A DNA stretch of 64,000 bases from Anaerolineae bacterium (lineage in GTDB: Bacteria > Chloroflexota > Anaerolineae > Aggregatilineales > Phototrophicaceae): assembly GCA_022820665.1 (NCBI GenBank), contig JAJEFB010000025.1:62001-126000 (forward strand), written 5' to 3'. The notes beneath the pieces were generated by a model that worked only from the letters and a program-made list of their open reading frames with translations, was not told the origin of the DNA and did not search any database. Position numbers and translations under genes: made by a program. Below are positions 36,836-46,586 of the stretch, in pieces (the first letter of the stretch is position 1; every line of letters begins with the position of its first letter).

Positions 36836-39800
36836 CTACCCAACCAGCGAAACGCCTCTCGACGCGAGCTCCTGGTTAAAAGCCGCAATATCGCCTTCTT
36901 TCACCGCGTCGAAGAGCTTGAGTTGATCGCCAATGAGTCCCGATAGTTTGTCAAATACGTGATACGATTGCTCCGTCGGCGGGTACTCTCCCAAAGCAAC
37001 CACAGCAGGCAAGGCGCTCAATCGCCGTAAGGGATCAGCGCCGCTGTTGACCCGTCCGGGCCAACCTTCACGTAATTCGGGGATGAAGATCTTGTTTTCG
37101 ATATCGAGAATGGCTTCTCGCAGCGCGCTGGCGCGGTCCGCCAGGTCTTTGCTCTCGTCAGCTTGAGACAGCCGCTCGGACAGGCTCTTCAACTGAGCGC
37201 GGTGGCTGCGCATCGCATTGACGGACTCAGTCGCTTCCGAGTAGAAATCGTAGATCCTCTTCAGCAAGCCGAATTGGCGCTCAAGCTCGTCCTGAGACGC
37301 CTTTGAGCTAGCGTCCTTCACCAGGTTGAAGGACCGCGTCTGAACATCATCGCCAACCTGAAGAGCAACCTGATATTCGCCGGGCGCAACTGTAGGTCCG
37401 GGCATGCGCTCGAACTGCGCATCATCGCCCTTTAGCTTTGGCGAGTCCGGCAAACGCATATCCCAGACGAAGCGATTCCATCCCACATTGGCGGTGAGGA
37501 ATATTGCAGATTTATCCCTTTTCTCCTTTTGAGCTCCTCGGTCGTCATCGTCCATGCTGAAGAATTCGCGTAGCAGATTCCCGGCATCATCGGAGAAACT
37601 CAACTTGATCTTGCCGTCAGGGCTTTCATGAAGGTAATAAGTCACTATGACCCCGCGCGGCAGATTCTCGCCGGAATCGAGGAAGCTTCGTTCGACGACA
37701 TTCTCCTCTGTGCGCGAATGCGTGTATGCAGCCATAACGCCGGTAGAACTCATATAGGTCTTGCCCGGCTGGTCGACCAAGCGCCGCCCATCAATGCTCT
37801 CAAGAACGCGCCCCGTATCGCGTGGTTGGAGCAAGAGGGATCGTGACAGCGCTGCCTCGCCTGCCAACTGATGCAGACCTGTCAGATCATCGAGAATCCA
37901 AAAGGAGCGACCATGCGTCGCAGCGATAAGATCGCCCCTCTTGACCAGCAGATCGTGAATCGGCGTGATCGGCAAGTTGAGTTGCAGTCGCTGCCAATTG
38001 GCGCCGTCGTCGAAGGAACAGTAGACGCCTGTCTCCGTACCCGCATAGAGCAGGCCCGCCCGCGCCGGATCGCAGCGGATAACCCGCGTGAAGTCCTCAG
38101 AAGCTATGCCCGCGTCGATGCGCGTCCAAGACTGCCCATAGTCTGACGTCTTGTAAAGATAGGGCGCATAATCATCCAGTTTGTAACGGGTCGCGGCCAT
38201 ATAGCAAGTTGCGGGATCATGCGCCGACGGTTCCAGCATGCTGATCATGGACCACTCGGGCAGATCCGCGGGCGTAATGTTCTGCCAGTTCGCGCCATTG
38301 TCCCTGGAGATATGCGCCAGTCCGTCGTCCGAGCCCGCCCACAAGACACCAGGCTCATGCGGCGATTCGGCAAAGGCGAAGACGGTTGCATAGACCTCCG
38401 CGCCCACAGCATCCCGATTGATCGGCCCGCCCGTGACCTTGAGCGTCTCGGGATCCGCGCGCGTCAAATCCGGGCTGATTGGCCGCCAACTGTGACCCTC
38501 GTCCGTCGACTTGAACACGACGTTCCCGCCGACGTACAGCGTGTCCGGATCATGTGGAGAGAAAACAATGGGATAAGTCCAGGCAAAGCGATATTCATGG
38601 TCAGCCGCCGCTTCGCCAGCCATGTATTCTGGCCAGGTGGTAACCAGCCGCAACTGCATAGTGCTATGGTCGTAACGCTGCAAGCAGTTGCCCCCGCCCG
38701 GCGAACTGCCGATGGCGCCGACAAAAATGATGTCATCATTGTCCGGTTTGACCGCGATATATCCGCTCTCGCCGGAGCCGGCGATGAAGCCATCCATCCA
38801 CATCAGCGAGGACTTGTTGTTGCGGCTTGGCACGGCGATGCTGCTATTGTCCTGCTGCGTGCCATAAACATAATAGGGATCGCGATTGTCAGCCGCGACG
38901 TGATAGAACTGCGCCGTCGGCTGATTATAGATCGTCGACCAAGAGGCTCCGCCGTTCAAGGAGACGCATGCGCCGCCATCATTCCCCTGCACCATTCGCG
39001 CCGGATTCTTCGGGTCGATCCACAGGTCATGGTTGTCGCCATGCGGCGTACCGATCATGGAATAAGTCCGGCCGCCGTCAACGGATTTCCAAAAGCGCAG
39101 ATTGTTGACATAAACCGTGTCCGCGTCCTGTGGATCGGGGGTGAGGTGCATGTAATACCAAGCACGCGAGATAATATCGTTGTTGCGCGCGACATGCCGC
39201 CAGGTATCGCCATAGTCGTCGGAGCGGTACATGCCCCCCTCTTGATGCTCAATCAAGGCGTAGACGCGGCCGGGTTTGGCCGGCGACGCGGCAATGCCGA
39301 CTTTGCCCAGAATCCCCTGCGGCAAGCCCTTGTTCTGTGTGATATTGTGCCAGGTGTCGCCGCCGTCAGTCGAACGCCAAATGCCGCTGTCTTCGCCGCC
39401 ACTGCTGATCATATGGAAATTGCGATAGGCTTCCCATATCGACGCGTACATGATCCTCGGATTGTTGTTGTCAATGCTCAGGTCCACCGCGCCGGCTTTG
39501 TTGCTGACGAAGAGCACCTGTTCCCAGGACGCGCCGCCGTCCCTCGACCTGAAAACGCCGCGCTGCTGATTCCGCCCGAATGCATGTCCCAGTGCCGCGA
39601 CGAACACGGTGTCCGGGTCCCGCGGGTGAATGCGGATCTTGCCGATGTGGCGGGTATCCTCCAATCCGATGTGCTGCCAACTGCGTCCGGCGTCGGTGGA
39701 CTTGTAAACGCCGTCCCCATGCGAGACATCAATGCGGATGGTCGCTTCGCCCGTGCCGGCGTATATGACATTGGGATCCACTTCCGAGACTGCCAGCGCC

Positions 39801-40003
39801 CCGACCGAAGAGGTATTGAAGTAGCCGTCGGAAATATTGCGCCAGTATTGACCGGCATCATCAGTCTTCCAGACGCCGCCGGCGCAAGCCCCGAAATAAA
39901 ATGTGCCGAGGTCGTTCACGTCGCCCGCCACAGTGACGACGCGCCCGCCGCGGAAGGGTCCGATGCAGCGCCAGCGTCCGATGTTGTCGAGGGGAAGGGT
40001 CAT
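36836..40003 (-). CDS. BNR/Asp-box beta-propeller protein (VPS10/sortilin-like, 'glycosyl hydrolase' type)
   Basis: 1055 aa. About eleven Asp-box-like motifs (such as KSTDAGRSW, RSRDGGASW, RSTDGGDTW, RSDDYGDTW, KSVDGGRTY, KSTDEGHSW, ISRDNGANW, KTSDYGQSW) fill residues about 45-690, suggesting one or two beta-propellers, opening with WRCIGPFRGGRV. Then come an Ig/FlgD-like part (about 760-900) and a helical, coiled-coil-like tail (about 910-985). Relatives are often annotated as glycosyl hydrolases or sialidase-like but lack proven activity. Unlike most, this copy has no signal peptide or anchor. Own promoter; convergent with the pseudo-PBP gene. Confidence 0.85.
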   Translation of the reverse strand: MTLPLDNIGRWRCIGPFRGGRVVTVAGDVNDLGTFYFGACAGGVWKTDDAGQYWRNISDGYFNTSSVGALAVSEVDPNVIYAGTGEATIRIDVSHGDGVYKSTDAGRSWQHIGLEDTRHIGKIRIHPRDPDTVFVAALGHAFGRNQQRGVFRSRDGGASWEQVLFVSNKAGAVDLSIDNNNPRIMYASIWEAYRNFHMISSGGEDSGIWRSTDGGDTWHNITQNKGLPQGILGKVGIAASPAKPGRVYALIEHQEGGMYRSDDYGDTWRHVARNNDIISRAWYYMHLTPDPQDADTVYVNNLRFWKSVDGGRTYSMIGTPHGDNHDLWIDPKNPARMVQGNDGGACVSLNGGASWSTIYNQPTAQFYHVAADNRDPYYVYGTQQDNSSIAVPSRNNKSSLMWMDGFIAGSGESGYIAVKPDNDDIIFVGAIGSSPGGGNCLQRYDHSTMQLRLVTTWPEYMAGEAAADHEYRFAWTYPIVFSPHDPDTLYVGGNVVFKSTDEGHSWRPISPDLTRADPETLKVTGGPINRDAVGAEVYATVFAFAESPHEPGVLWAGSDDGLAHISRDNGANWQNITPADLPEWSMISMLEPSAHDPATCYMAATRYKLDDYAPYLYKTSDYGQSWTRIDAGIASEDFTRVIRCDPARAGLLYAGTETGVYCSFDDGANWQRLQLNLPITPIHDLLVKRGDLIAATHGRSFWILDDLTGLHQLAGEAALSRSLLLQPRDTGRVLESIDGRRLVDQPGKTYMSSTGVMAAYTHSRTEENVVERSFLDSGENLPRGVIVTYYLHESPDGKIKLSFSDDAGNLLREFFSMDDDDRGAQKEKRDKSAIFLTANVGWNRFVWDMRLPDSPKLKGDDAQFERMPGPTVAPGEYQVALQVGDDVQTRSFNLVKDASSKASQDELERQFGLLKRIYDFYSEATESVNAMRSHRAQLKSLSERLSQADESKDLADRASALREAILDIENKIFIPELREGWPGRVNSGADPLRRLSALPAVVALGEYPPTEQSYHVFDKLSGLIGDQLKLFDAVKEGDIAAFNQELASRGVSLVG

Positions 40004-40043
40004 GTGATTTGTGCTTTCGTTGTTGGTGGATGAGATGGGACGT

Positions 40044-40073
40044 ATTGTAGCGTGTTATGCAAAATCGCGTAAA
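40044..40073 (-). promoter_or_regulatory. Promoter of the BNR protein gene
   Basis: Minus strand: TTTACG (40073-40068), 18 bp, TACAAT (40049-40044). Confidence 0.6.
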
Positions 40074-40162
40074 CAGATTCAGTCATTGCAAATCTGCAAA
40101 GTCTAGGTAGAATGCGTGAAGCGAGATTTTTTCTCGTTTCGTGTAATAAAAGGTGTCAAATC

Positions 40163-41524
40163 ATGCTAATTCGGTTCACAGTAGAGAATTTCTTGTCATT
40201 CAAGGACGAAGTTGAGTTCTCGATGGTCCCGGGCAGAACGCGAAGACATAAAAACCATATCATTGCGAGCGGCAAAAGGAGAGACATCCGTTTGCTAAAG
40301 ACCGCCGTGATATATGGCGCAAATGCCTCGGGAAAGTCGAATCTAATTAAGGCGATGAGCTTTGCTAGAGATCTAATCGTCAGAGGTACATCTGGCAAGC
40401 AAAGGATCGGAGTGATTCCCTTTCGATTTGACGCTAAGAAAGAGGATATTCCCTCAAGATTTCAGTTCGATATCAAATGTAATGACAAGACTTTCAGCTA
40501 CGGATTTGAAGTCGACAAGCAGCGAGTGCACTCGGAATGGCTGTATGAAATTCGCTCTTCAAGCGAGAAAATGTATTTTGAGCGAGAGACGAATTCTGAA
40601 GGAAAGACTAGTGTAACCTTCGGAAATTTAGCATTTACTGAGGAACAGGGTGAGCAGTTTTTTCAATTTGTTGCCGCGGGCACCCGAGCAAATCAGCTTT
40701 TTCTTAAAGAGTGCACTGAACGCAACGCACTGATTTTCGAAGAAGTGAATCGTTGGTTTGATGAGAAGCTGGTGCTCATTTTCCCTGACACTAAGCCTGC
40801 AGGGGTTGAAATTGCATTTCTGAATGATGATGAGTTTCAAAATGAATTCGTTAAGATTTTGAAGTTATTCGATTTGGGAATCGAAAACATACTATTGGAA
40901 GATTTTGACTTCGACTCGGAGACACGAATACCGGCAGAAGTCAGGGAACGAATCAAGGAAGATATTCAAGAAATGAGCCTCCCCGATGGGGGACATGCGA
41001 TAGTTCAAATTCCGGCACTCAACATCTTTATATTCGTTGGCGAAAACCAAGAGCCAATATCAAAACGATTTATGACAATGCATAAAGTTGAAGGTAAAGA
41101 CGACCATGCGTTACTGGAGCTAACCGAAGAATCTGAAGGAACTCAACGTCTGTTTGAAATTGTTCCCGCGCTGCTGGACCTCATGAATGAAAAACATGAA
41201 CGTGTCTTTATCATTGATGAACTGGATAGGCGGCTTCATGCTCTACTGAGCTACAAAATATTGGAACTTTTTCTCACAAGGAAGACGAAACAGAAAAGCC
41301 AATTAATTGTCACTACCCATGAAGCGGGAATTTTGGATTTGGAATTGTTGCGTCGAGATGAAATCTGGTTTATCGAGAAGAACATCGCGGGTCAGTCCGT
41401 GATGTATTCGTTAGAAGAGTTTCACCCACGTTATGACAAAGACATTCGCAAAAGCTATTTGCAGGGCAGATTTGGCGCGATCCCATTGTTGCCTAGTCGC
41501 CGCAGTCTTGAATTGCGACAGTAA
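40163..41524 (+). CDS. AAA-family ATPase of RloA/AbiLi type (defence candidate)
   Basis: 453 aa SMC/ABC-like ATPase with N-terminal IRFTVENFLSFKDE, Walker A GANASGKS (52-59), Walker B VFIIDE (348-353) and a switch histidine in VTTHEAG (His386). This is the RloA/AbiLi architecture, seen beside RloB-type TOPRIM nucleases in abortive-infection modules. The ATG at 40163 has AAAGGTG eight bases upstream; the upstream start at 40112 adds an unconserved segment. Base composition is clearly more A+T-rich than the neighbours, a sign of transfer. The next gene starts 2 bp after the stop. Confidence 0.88.
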   Translation: MLIRFTVENFLSFKDEVEFSMVPGRTRRHKNHIIASGKRRDIRLLKTAVIYGANASGKSNLIKAMSFARDLIVRGTSGKQRIGVIPFRFDAKKEDIPSRFQFDIKCNDKTFSYGFEVDKQRVHSEWLYEIRSSSEKMYFERETNSEGKTSVTFGNLAFTEEQGEQFFQFVAAGTRANQLFLKECTERNALIFEEVNRWFDEKLVLIFPDTKPAGVEIAFLNDDEFQNEFVKILKLFDLGIENILLEDFDFDSETRIPAEVRERIKEDIQEMSLPDGGHAIVQIPALNIFIFVGENQEPISKRFMTMHKVEGKDDHALLELTEESEGTQRLFEIVPALLDLMNEKHERVFIIDELDRRLHALLSYKILELFLTRKTKQKSQLIVTTHEAGILDLELLRRDEIWFIEKNIAGQSVMYSLEEFHPRYDKDIRKSYLQGRFGAIPLLPSRRSLELRQ

Positions 41525-41526
41525 CT

Positions 41527-42198
41527 ATGCCCAGACAAAGTACCCGTCCTTTTAAACGAAAAAGCAAGTTTAGAGATGCGAAATCTATCGTTATCGCCAC
41601 AGAAGGCGAACTGACCGAACCAATTTACTTTGATGCTCTTGCGTTGGACGATAGATTCCGGCATCCTCGTGTTGCTATTCAAGTCATTCCTGCAATAAGT
41701 GGTCTTTCTTCTCCGAAGCATGTGATCAAACGCCTAGACAAGGTTAAACGCGAATCCGGGTTATACGAGGGAGATGAGCTATGGCTAGTGATTGACAAGG
41801 ACAAATGGGAAGACAGTATGTTAAGCGAGGTCGCACAGCAGGTAAGACAAAAGGGCTATTGCCTGGCGGACAGCAACCCTTGTTTCGAGATCTGGCTGCT
41901 GCTGCACAAAAGGTCGCTAGATGACTATACCCCACAAGAGCAAGAGGAGCTTAAAGAAAATAGAAGATCACACCCTCGCAGTTCAAGAACTAGACTGGAG
42001 AAAGAACTTATTGATATTTGCGGATCATACGACAAACGCAACCTGAACACGTCGCACTATCTCCCTTTTGTAGACTCCGCAATTGAGAACGCGCACAATG
42101 CCGATACTGAATGTGATACACGCTGGCTAAACAGCCTCGGCTCCCGCGTCTACAAACTCGTCCAATCCATCATCGACTCCTCACCCAACAACCCCTGA
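41527..42198 (+). CDS. RloB/AbiLii-family TOPRIM-like protein (defence effector candidate)
   Basis: 223 aa. The basic N-terminus is followed by a TOPRIM-like core: acidic motif ATEGELTEPIYF (Glu26, Glu31), DxD in LWLVIDKDKW (Asp90, Asp92), and the family block SNPCFEIWLLLH near residue 120. RloB proteins are presumed nucleases that pair with the RloA ATPase to abort phage infection. The 2 bp gap indicates translational coupling. Its last 18 bp overlap the convergent glycosyltransferase gene. Same A+T-rich composition as its partner, fading to host-like G+C near 42100. Confidence 0.88.
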   Translation: MPRQSTRPFKRKSKFRDAKSIVIATEGELTEPIYFDALALDDRFRHPRVAIQVIPAISGLSSPKHVIKRLDKVKRESGLYEGDELWLVIDKDKWEDSMLSEVAQQVRQKGYCLADSNPCFEIWLLLHKRSLDDYTPQEQEELKENRRSHPRSSRTRLEKELIDICGSYDKRNLNTSHYLPFVDSAIENAHNADTECDTRWLNSLGSRVYKLVQSIIDSSPNNP

Positions 42199-43419
42199 CA
42201 CCAACCCCGCCGCCCGCTCAACCCCACCCAGCCCAGCCATCTCCCCCGCGAAGCGCCGCGCATTCTCTTGAACCCAGTCCGCCTCCAATAGCGCATGCAC
42301 CCCTTCCCGCAACTGCCCCTGTCGCACATCATGCGCCGTCAAGTGCAAGCCGACCTTGGCCTCCGCAACGCGCCGCGCCTGAATGCGCTGATCAGCAGCG
42401 TGCGGCACCACAATCTGCGGCAGGCCATGTATCAGGGCGCGATGGGTCGTGCCCATGCCGCCATGATGGATGACGATCTTGCAACGCCGCAGCACATAGT
42501 CATAGGGCGCCCAGGTCAAAAGCCGTGTGCCCGGCGGCAGCGCGCGTTTGAGCTCGGCTTTCTTTTCCGGCGAGATCGGATGCCAGCCGATTGTGACCAC
42601 AGGGACGATGCCCTCCCGAGCCAGCGCCTGCGCCCCCCAACTGAAAAAGCCTAAATCCCCGGTGAAAATCGTGCCCAAGGTCACCAGGCCGAGCGGCTTG
42701 TCCTCGGGGATATCCGCCAGCCAGGTTGGCGGCGCGCCATGGTCGGTTTCAACGCGCCCACCGACGAACTGCGTCTGAGGCAGTATCGTTGCCATTTCGG
42801 ACTGATACCATGCCGGCGTGAAATAGGTAACATGCAACAGATCGCTGCGAATGGACGGCGCGGTACCCTTGGAGAAGTTGCGCCCGGTGACGCCGAATCG
42901 CTCACAGAGCCGTTGAATGCGCCCCTGACTGTCGCTGCTCAGGTTGCGCTGCACGGGAAACAAACTGTTCTCGTCCAGCGTCGTCTGGGCGGGCCAACCA
43001 CAGATGACCAGTGGGATATCCAGCGCGTCGGCGGCGATGGCGGAAGCGCTCAAAAAGGGATCGGAAACGATAGCCTCCGGCGCGCCGATTTCGGCTGCCA
43101 GACGCAGGAGCCCCTCCACTGCCTCGGCAACCAAGTCTTCGCTGAGCCAGGTATCGAGCGCGCGTCTATAGCGTATATTCACCGCTTCCTGTGGGGGAAT
43201 CGCCGTCAAATCAGGTTGCGGCGGCGGGGGCCACAGCCATCCTGTTTTCTCGACTTGACGGAAAGGAATGCCGACGACGTCCAGCGCGCTTCGCAGTGGC
43301 GCTTCGCTCAGCCAAAGGATCTCATGCCCCCGGGACTGCATAGCCTGTGCCGTCTTGAGGAAGCCGCCCCAATCGGTGTGGCTGTACAAAGGCGCGGAGA
43401 TGAACCAGAACGACGCCAT
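42181..43419 (-). CDS. UGT/MGT-type family 1 glycosyltransferase
   Basis: 412 aa GT-B enzyme. C-terminal donor-binding signature HHGGMGTTHRALIHGLPQIVVPHAADQ (about residues 328-354) is the UDP-glycosyltransferase/macrolide glycosyltransferase motif; LGLVTLGTIFTG marks the linker strand. N-terminal acceptor half is variable, so the acceptor (lipid, natural product or xenobiotic) is unknown. Twelve bp downstream of uvrA on the same strand, so possibly co-transcribed. Its end overlaps rloB by 18 bp. Confidence 0.88.
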   Translation of the reverse strand: MASFWFISAPLYSHTDWGGFLKTAQAMQSRGHEILWLSEAPLRSALDVVGIPFRQVEKTGWLWPPPPQPDLTAIPPQEAVNIRYRRALDTWLSEDLVAEAVEGLLRLAAEIGAPEAIVSDPFLSASAIAADALDIPLVICGWPAQTTLDENSLFPVQRNLSSDSQGRIQRLCERFGVTGRNFSKGTAPSIRSDLLHVTYFTPAWYQSEMATILPQTQFVGGRVETDHGAPPTWLADIPEDKPLGLVTLGTIFTGDLGFFSWGAQALAREGIVPVVTIGWHPISPEKKAELKRALPPGTRLLTWAPYDYVLRRCKIVIHHGGMGTTHRALIHGLPQIVVPHAADQRIQARRVAEAKVGLHLTAHDVRQGQLREGVHALLEADWVQENARRFAGEMAGLGGVERAAGLVSGVVG

Positions 43420-43431
43420 TTGCTTAACGGG

Positions 43432-46332
43432 CTATACCGGCTGTGGCATGCGCAAGTACGGTTTCAGGTATTGACCGGTGAAACTTGCTTCGACTTCCGC
43501 CACCTCTTCCGGCGTACCTTGCGCGATGATCTCGCCGCCTCCGCCGCCGCCTTCGGGACCAAGATCAATGATATGGTCGGCAATCTTGATGATGTCCAGA
43601 TTGTGCTCGATGACGACAATCGTGTTGCCGGTATTGGCAAGCTCCTGCAGTACGTTGATCAACTTGGCTACATCGACCGCGTGCAAGCCCGTCGACGGTT
43701 CGTCAAGGATGTAAAGCGTACGGCCTGTCGCCCGCTTGGAAAGCTCCCGACTGAGCTTGATACGCTGCGCTTCGCCGCCGCTCAACGTTGTCGCCGGCTG
43801 CCCGATCCGTATATATCCCAAGCCCACGGCGTCGAGCGTAGCGAGCTTTCGGCGGATGCGAGGCAGATTCTCAAAGAATTCCAATCCCTCGCTGACCGTG
43901 AGATTTAGCACGTCGGCAATGGATTTGCCTTTGAAATGAACCTGCAAGGTCTCGCGGTTGTAACGCGATCCTCGGCAAACTTCGCATTGTACATAGACAT
44001 CGGGCAAAAACTGCATTTCAATCTTGATCAGCCCCTGCCCCTCGCAATTTTCGCAGCGCCCGCCCTTGACGTTAAAGCTGAAGCGACCGGCTTTGTAACC
44101 GCGGATCTTGCTTTCCGGCAATTCAGCGAACAGGCTGCGGATGTCATCAAACATCTTGGTATAAGTGCCGGGATTGCTGCGCGGGGTTCGACCGATTGGG
44201 CTTTGATCAATGTTGATGATCTTGTCGATCTCCTCGGCTCCGGTGATGGCATCGTGCGGACCCGCCCGTTCACGACTCTTGTTGATCAACTGCGCCAGGC
44301 GTCGATAAAGCGTCTCGACCACCAATGAGGACTTCCCGCTGCCGCTAACGCCGGTCACGCAGATCAGCTTGCACAGTGGAAAGCGAGCGTCAATGCTCTT
44401 GAGGTTGTTGGCTCGCGCCCCTTCAATGGTCAAGTACGCGCCGGAACCCGGGCGCCTGCTTTCCGGCAAGGGAATTTCAAAGCGGCCCGCCAGGTAATCC
44501 CCCGTCAAACTGCCATTCGCGAATTCGACCTGCCCGGGCGTACCGGCGGCGACCACCTCGCCGCCATGCTCGCCCGCGCCCGGTCCTAAATCGATCAACC
44601 AATCCGAGGAGCGCATGGTGTCTTCGTCGTGCTCTACGACCAGTACGGTGTTGCCCAAATCGCGCAAACCCGTCAATGTCCGTATCAGCCGCTTGTTGTC
44701 CCGCTGGTGCAAGCCGATCGAGGGCTCGTCCAGCACATAAAGCACCCCTGTCAACTGGCTGCCCACCTGGGTCGCCAGGCGAATGCGCTGCGATTCGCCG
44801 CCGCTCAACGTGGCTGCGCTGCGAGACAATGACAGATAGTTAAGTCCGACATTGCTCAGGAATCCAACACGAGCTTCCAATTCCCTGAGCACCTGGTGAG
44901 CGATCTGTTGTTCGCGCTTGCTCAAGATTGCCTTGTCCCCGCGCAGAGAATCGACCCAGTCTTTTAGCTCGTCAATGGCTTTATGCGTAATGTCGTGAAT
45001 CGTTTCATCATTGATAGTGACGGCAATCGCCTCTGGACGCAGCCGCTGACCATTGCAGTCCCGGCAGGGAATCTCGCGCATGTATTCGTTGATCTTGTTG
45101 CGGATGTAATCGGAAGCTGTCTGCTGATAGCGGCGCTGCAGGTTCGGTATCACGCCCTCGAAGCTGGTTGGATAAGTCCGTTCATAGCCGCTGGTATGCA
45201 AGTACTTGACTTCGAATTTTTCGCCGCCGTTGCCGTAGAGAACCAGATCCTGGTGACGTTTGCTGAGTCGCCTCCAGGGCAGATCCAGTCGAAATTCATA
45301 TATTTCCGAAAAGCTTTGAAATACATTCCAGGTCCAGCCATTCTTGTCATCCAGTCGCCAGCCATTGGCGTTAATCGCGCCGTCGGCAATGCTCAGGCTT
45401 TTGTCCGGTATCACCATCTCCGGGTCAATTTCGAGGCTGAATCCCAATCCCTGGCAGCTTGGGCAGGCGCCGCTCGGCGTATTGAAGCTGAAGAGCCGCG
45501 GTTCCGGCTCCGGGACGCTGCCGTGACCGTTGGGGCAAGCCAGGTCTTCGCTGAAGAGATGATCAATCGAGTTCTCGCGGTCGGTCACGTCCTGGATAAT
45601 GATTCTGCCATCGCCGAGTTCCAGCGCGGTTTCGATGGCGTCCGTCAGGCGCGTTTCAAATGCTGTCGCTTCGTCCGTCATCGCATCGTCGAAGTGACGA
45701 ATGATTAGCCGGTCGACGACAATCTCAATATCGTGAATCACATAACGGTCAAGTTCGATCTTCTCGTCCAGGTCTCGCACGTCGCCGTCAACGCGCACGC
45801 GCGCGAAACCCTGTTTGACAATGTCTTGCAAAGCTTTTACGTGATTGCCCTTCTTGCGATGGATCACTGGAGCCAGTACCTGGATCCGGGCGTCGCGCGG
45901 CATGTTCTGCACCTGGTCGACAATCTGCTGCGCGCTCTGCGCGGAAACCTCAACGCCGCAAACCGGGCAATGTGGAATCCCCACGCGGGCAAAGAGCAAG
46001 CGCAAGTAGTCGTAGATCTCGGTTACTGTGCCAACCGTCGAACGCGGGTTGTGACTGACGCTCTTCTGGTCTATGGATACGGCCGGGCTAAGCCCCTCGA
46101 TTTGGTCAACATCCGGTTTTTCCATGAGCCCCAGAAACTGACGGGCATAGCTGCTCAAACTTTCAACATAGCGGCGTTGTCCTTCGGCAAAGATGGTATC
46201 GAAAGCCAGCGAAGACTTGCCGGAACCGGATAGCCCGGTGATGACCACAAGGCGGTTGCGCGGGATCTCTACGTCGATATTCTTCAGGTTGTGTTCGCGC
46301 GCGCCGCGCACAACGATTTTGTCTTGCAGCAT
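43432..46332 (-). CDS. uvrA: Excinuclease ABC subunit A
   Basis: Damage recognition ATPase of nucleotide excision repair, 966 aa (usual about 940). Two ABC modules with Walker [15 protein letters not shown] near residue 35 and [14 protein letters not shown] near 664, paired ABC signatures [12 protein letters not shown] and [11 protein letters not shown], and zinc-finger cysteines CPVCG (about 120) and CENCEGQG (about 757). Starts at ATG 46332; a promoter lies about 110 bp upstream. I saw no convincing LexA box. Confidence 0.97.
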   Translation of the reverse strand: MLQDKIVVRGAREHNLKNIDVEIPRNRLVVITGLSGSGKSSLAFDTIFAEGQRRYVESLSSYARQFLGLMEKPDVDQIEGLSPAVSIDQKSVSHNPRSTVGTVTEIYDYLRLLFARVGIPHCPVCGVEVSAQSAQQIVDQVQNMPRDARIQVLAPVIHRKKGNHVKALQDIVKQGFARVRVDGDVRDLDEKIELDRYVIHDIEIVVDRLIIRHFDDAMTDEATAFETRLTDAIETALELGDGRIIIQDVTDRENSIDHLFSEDLACPNGHGSVPEPEPRLFSFNTPSGACPSCQGLGFSLEIDPEMVIPDKSLSIADGAINANGWRLDDKNGWTWNVFQSFSEIYEFRLDLPWRRLSKRHQDLVLYGNGGEKFEVKYLHTSGYERTYPTSFEGVIPNLQRRYQQTASDYIRNKINEYMREIPCRDCNGQRLRPEAIAVTINDETIHDITHKAIDELKDWVDSLRGDKAILSKREQQIAHQVLRELEARVGFLSNVGLNYLSLSRSAATLSGGESQRIRLATQVGSQLTGVLYVLDEPSIGLHQRDNKRLIRTLTGLRDLGNTVLVVEHDEDTMRSSDWLIDLGPGAGEHGGEVVAAGTPGQVEFANGSLTGDYLAGRFEIPLPESRRPGSGAYLTIEGARANNLKSIDARFPLCKLICVTGVSGSGKSSLVVETLYRRLAQLINKSRERAGPHDAITGAEEIDKIINIDQSPIGRTPRSNPGTYTKMFDDIRSLFAELPESKIRGYKAGRFSFNVKGGRCENCEGQGLIKIEMQFLPDVYVQCEVCRGSRYNRETLQVHFKGKSIADVLNLTVSEGLEFFENLPRIRRKLATLDAVGLGYIRIGQPATTLSGGEAQRIKLSRELSKRATGRTLYILDEPSTGLHAVDVAKLINVLQELANTGNTIVVIEHNLDIIKIADHIIDLGPEGGGGGGEIIAQGTPEEVAEVEASFTGQYLKPYLRMPQPV

Positions 46333-46429
46333 TGTTGTTTTCCGTTAAGAAAGCATGATTGAATCACACATGACAATTGCGGATACTTGGACGCCGGATG
46401 CTTCGATCGCTAGCGAAACCTGAGACTGC

Positions 46430-46435
46430 TATAAT
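46430..46435 (+). promoter_or_regulatory. -10 element for the acyl-CoA dehydrogenase gene
   Basis: Perfect TATAAT with a weak -35; leader would be about 145 nt. Confidence 0.4.
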
Positions 46436-46444
46436 CGAATACTT

Positions 46445-46473
46445 ATTGTAACCCTTATTGAATGAGCAGTGAA
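46445..46473 (-). promoter_or_regulatory. uvrA promoter
   Basis: Minus strand: TTCACT (46473-46468), 17 bp, TACAAT (46450-46445). It faces and overlaps the rightward promoter region, so the two may compete. Confidence 0.55.
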
Positions 46474-46586
46474 CAGACAAATCCATTAAGGCAGGGCGAT
46501 CGCGGTCGCTCATTCGCGTTTATTCCACGTTCACTTTGGCTTCGAGTCTCGGTAAGATGGTTGTCAACAAACATGCAGAGGTGCAA

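Noticed and set aside
38219..40033. 604-codon open frame antisense to the BNR protein gene
   Set aside because: Arg/Asp/Ile-biased composition typical of antisense frames; the minus-strand frame has eleven Asp-boxes and a promoter.
40163..42198. Calling the ATPase/TOPRIM pair a PARIS (AriA/AriB) system
   Set aside because: The second protein has the RloB-type NPCFExW block in place of a DUF4435 pattern, so AbiL/RloAB is the better label.
42739..43908. 389-codon plus-strand frame across the glycosyltransferase and uvrA ends
   Set aside because: It crosses two strongly recognised minus-strand genes and has no recognisable domain.
46333..46450. LexA/SOS box upstream of uvrA
   Set aside because: No GAAC-N4-GTTC-like or CTG-N10-CAG dyad stood out.
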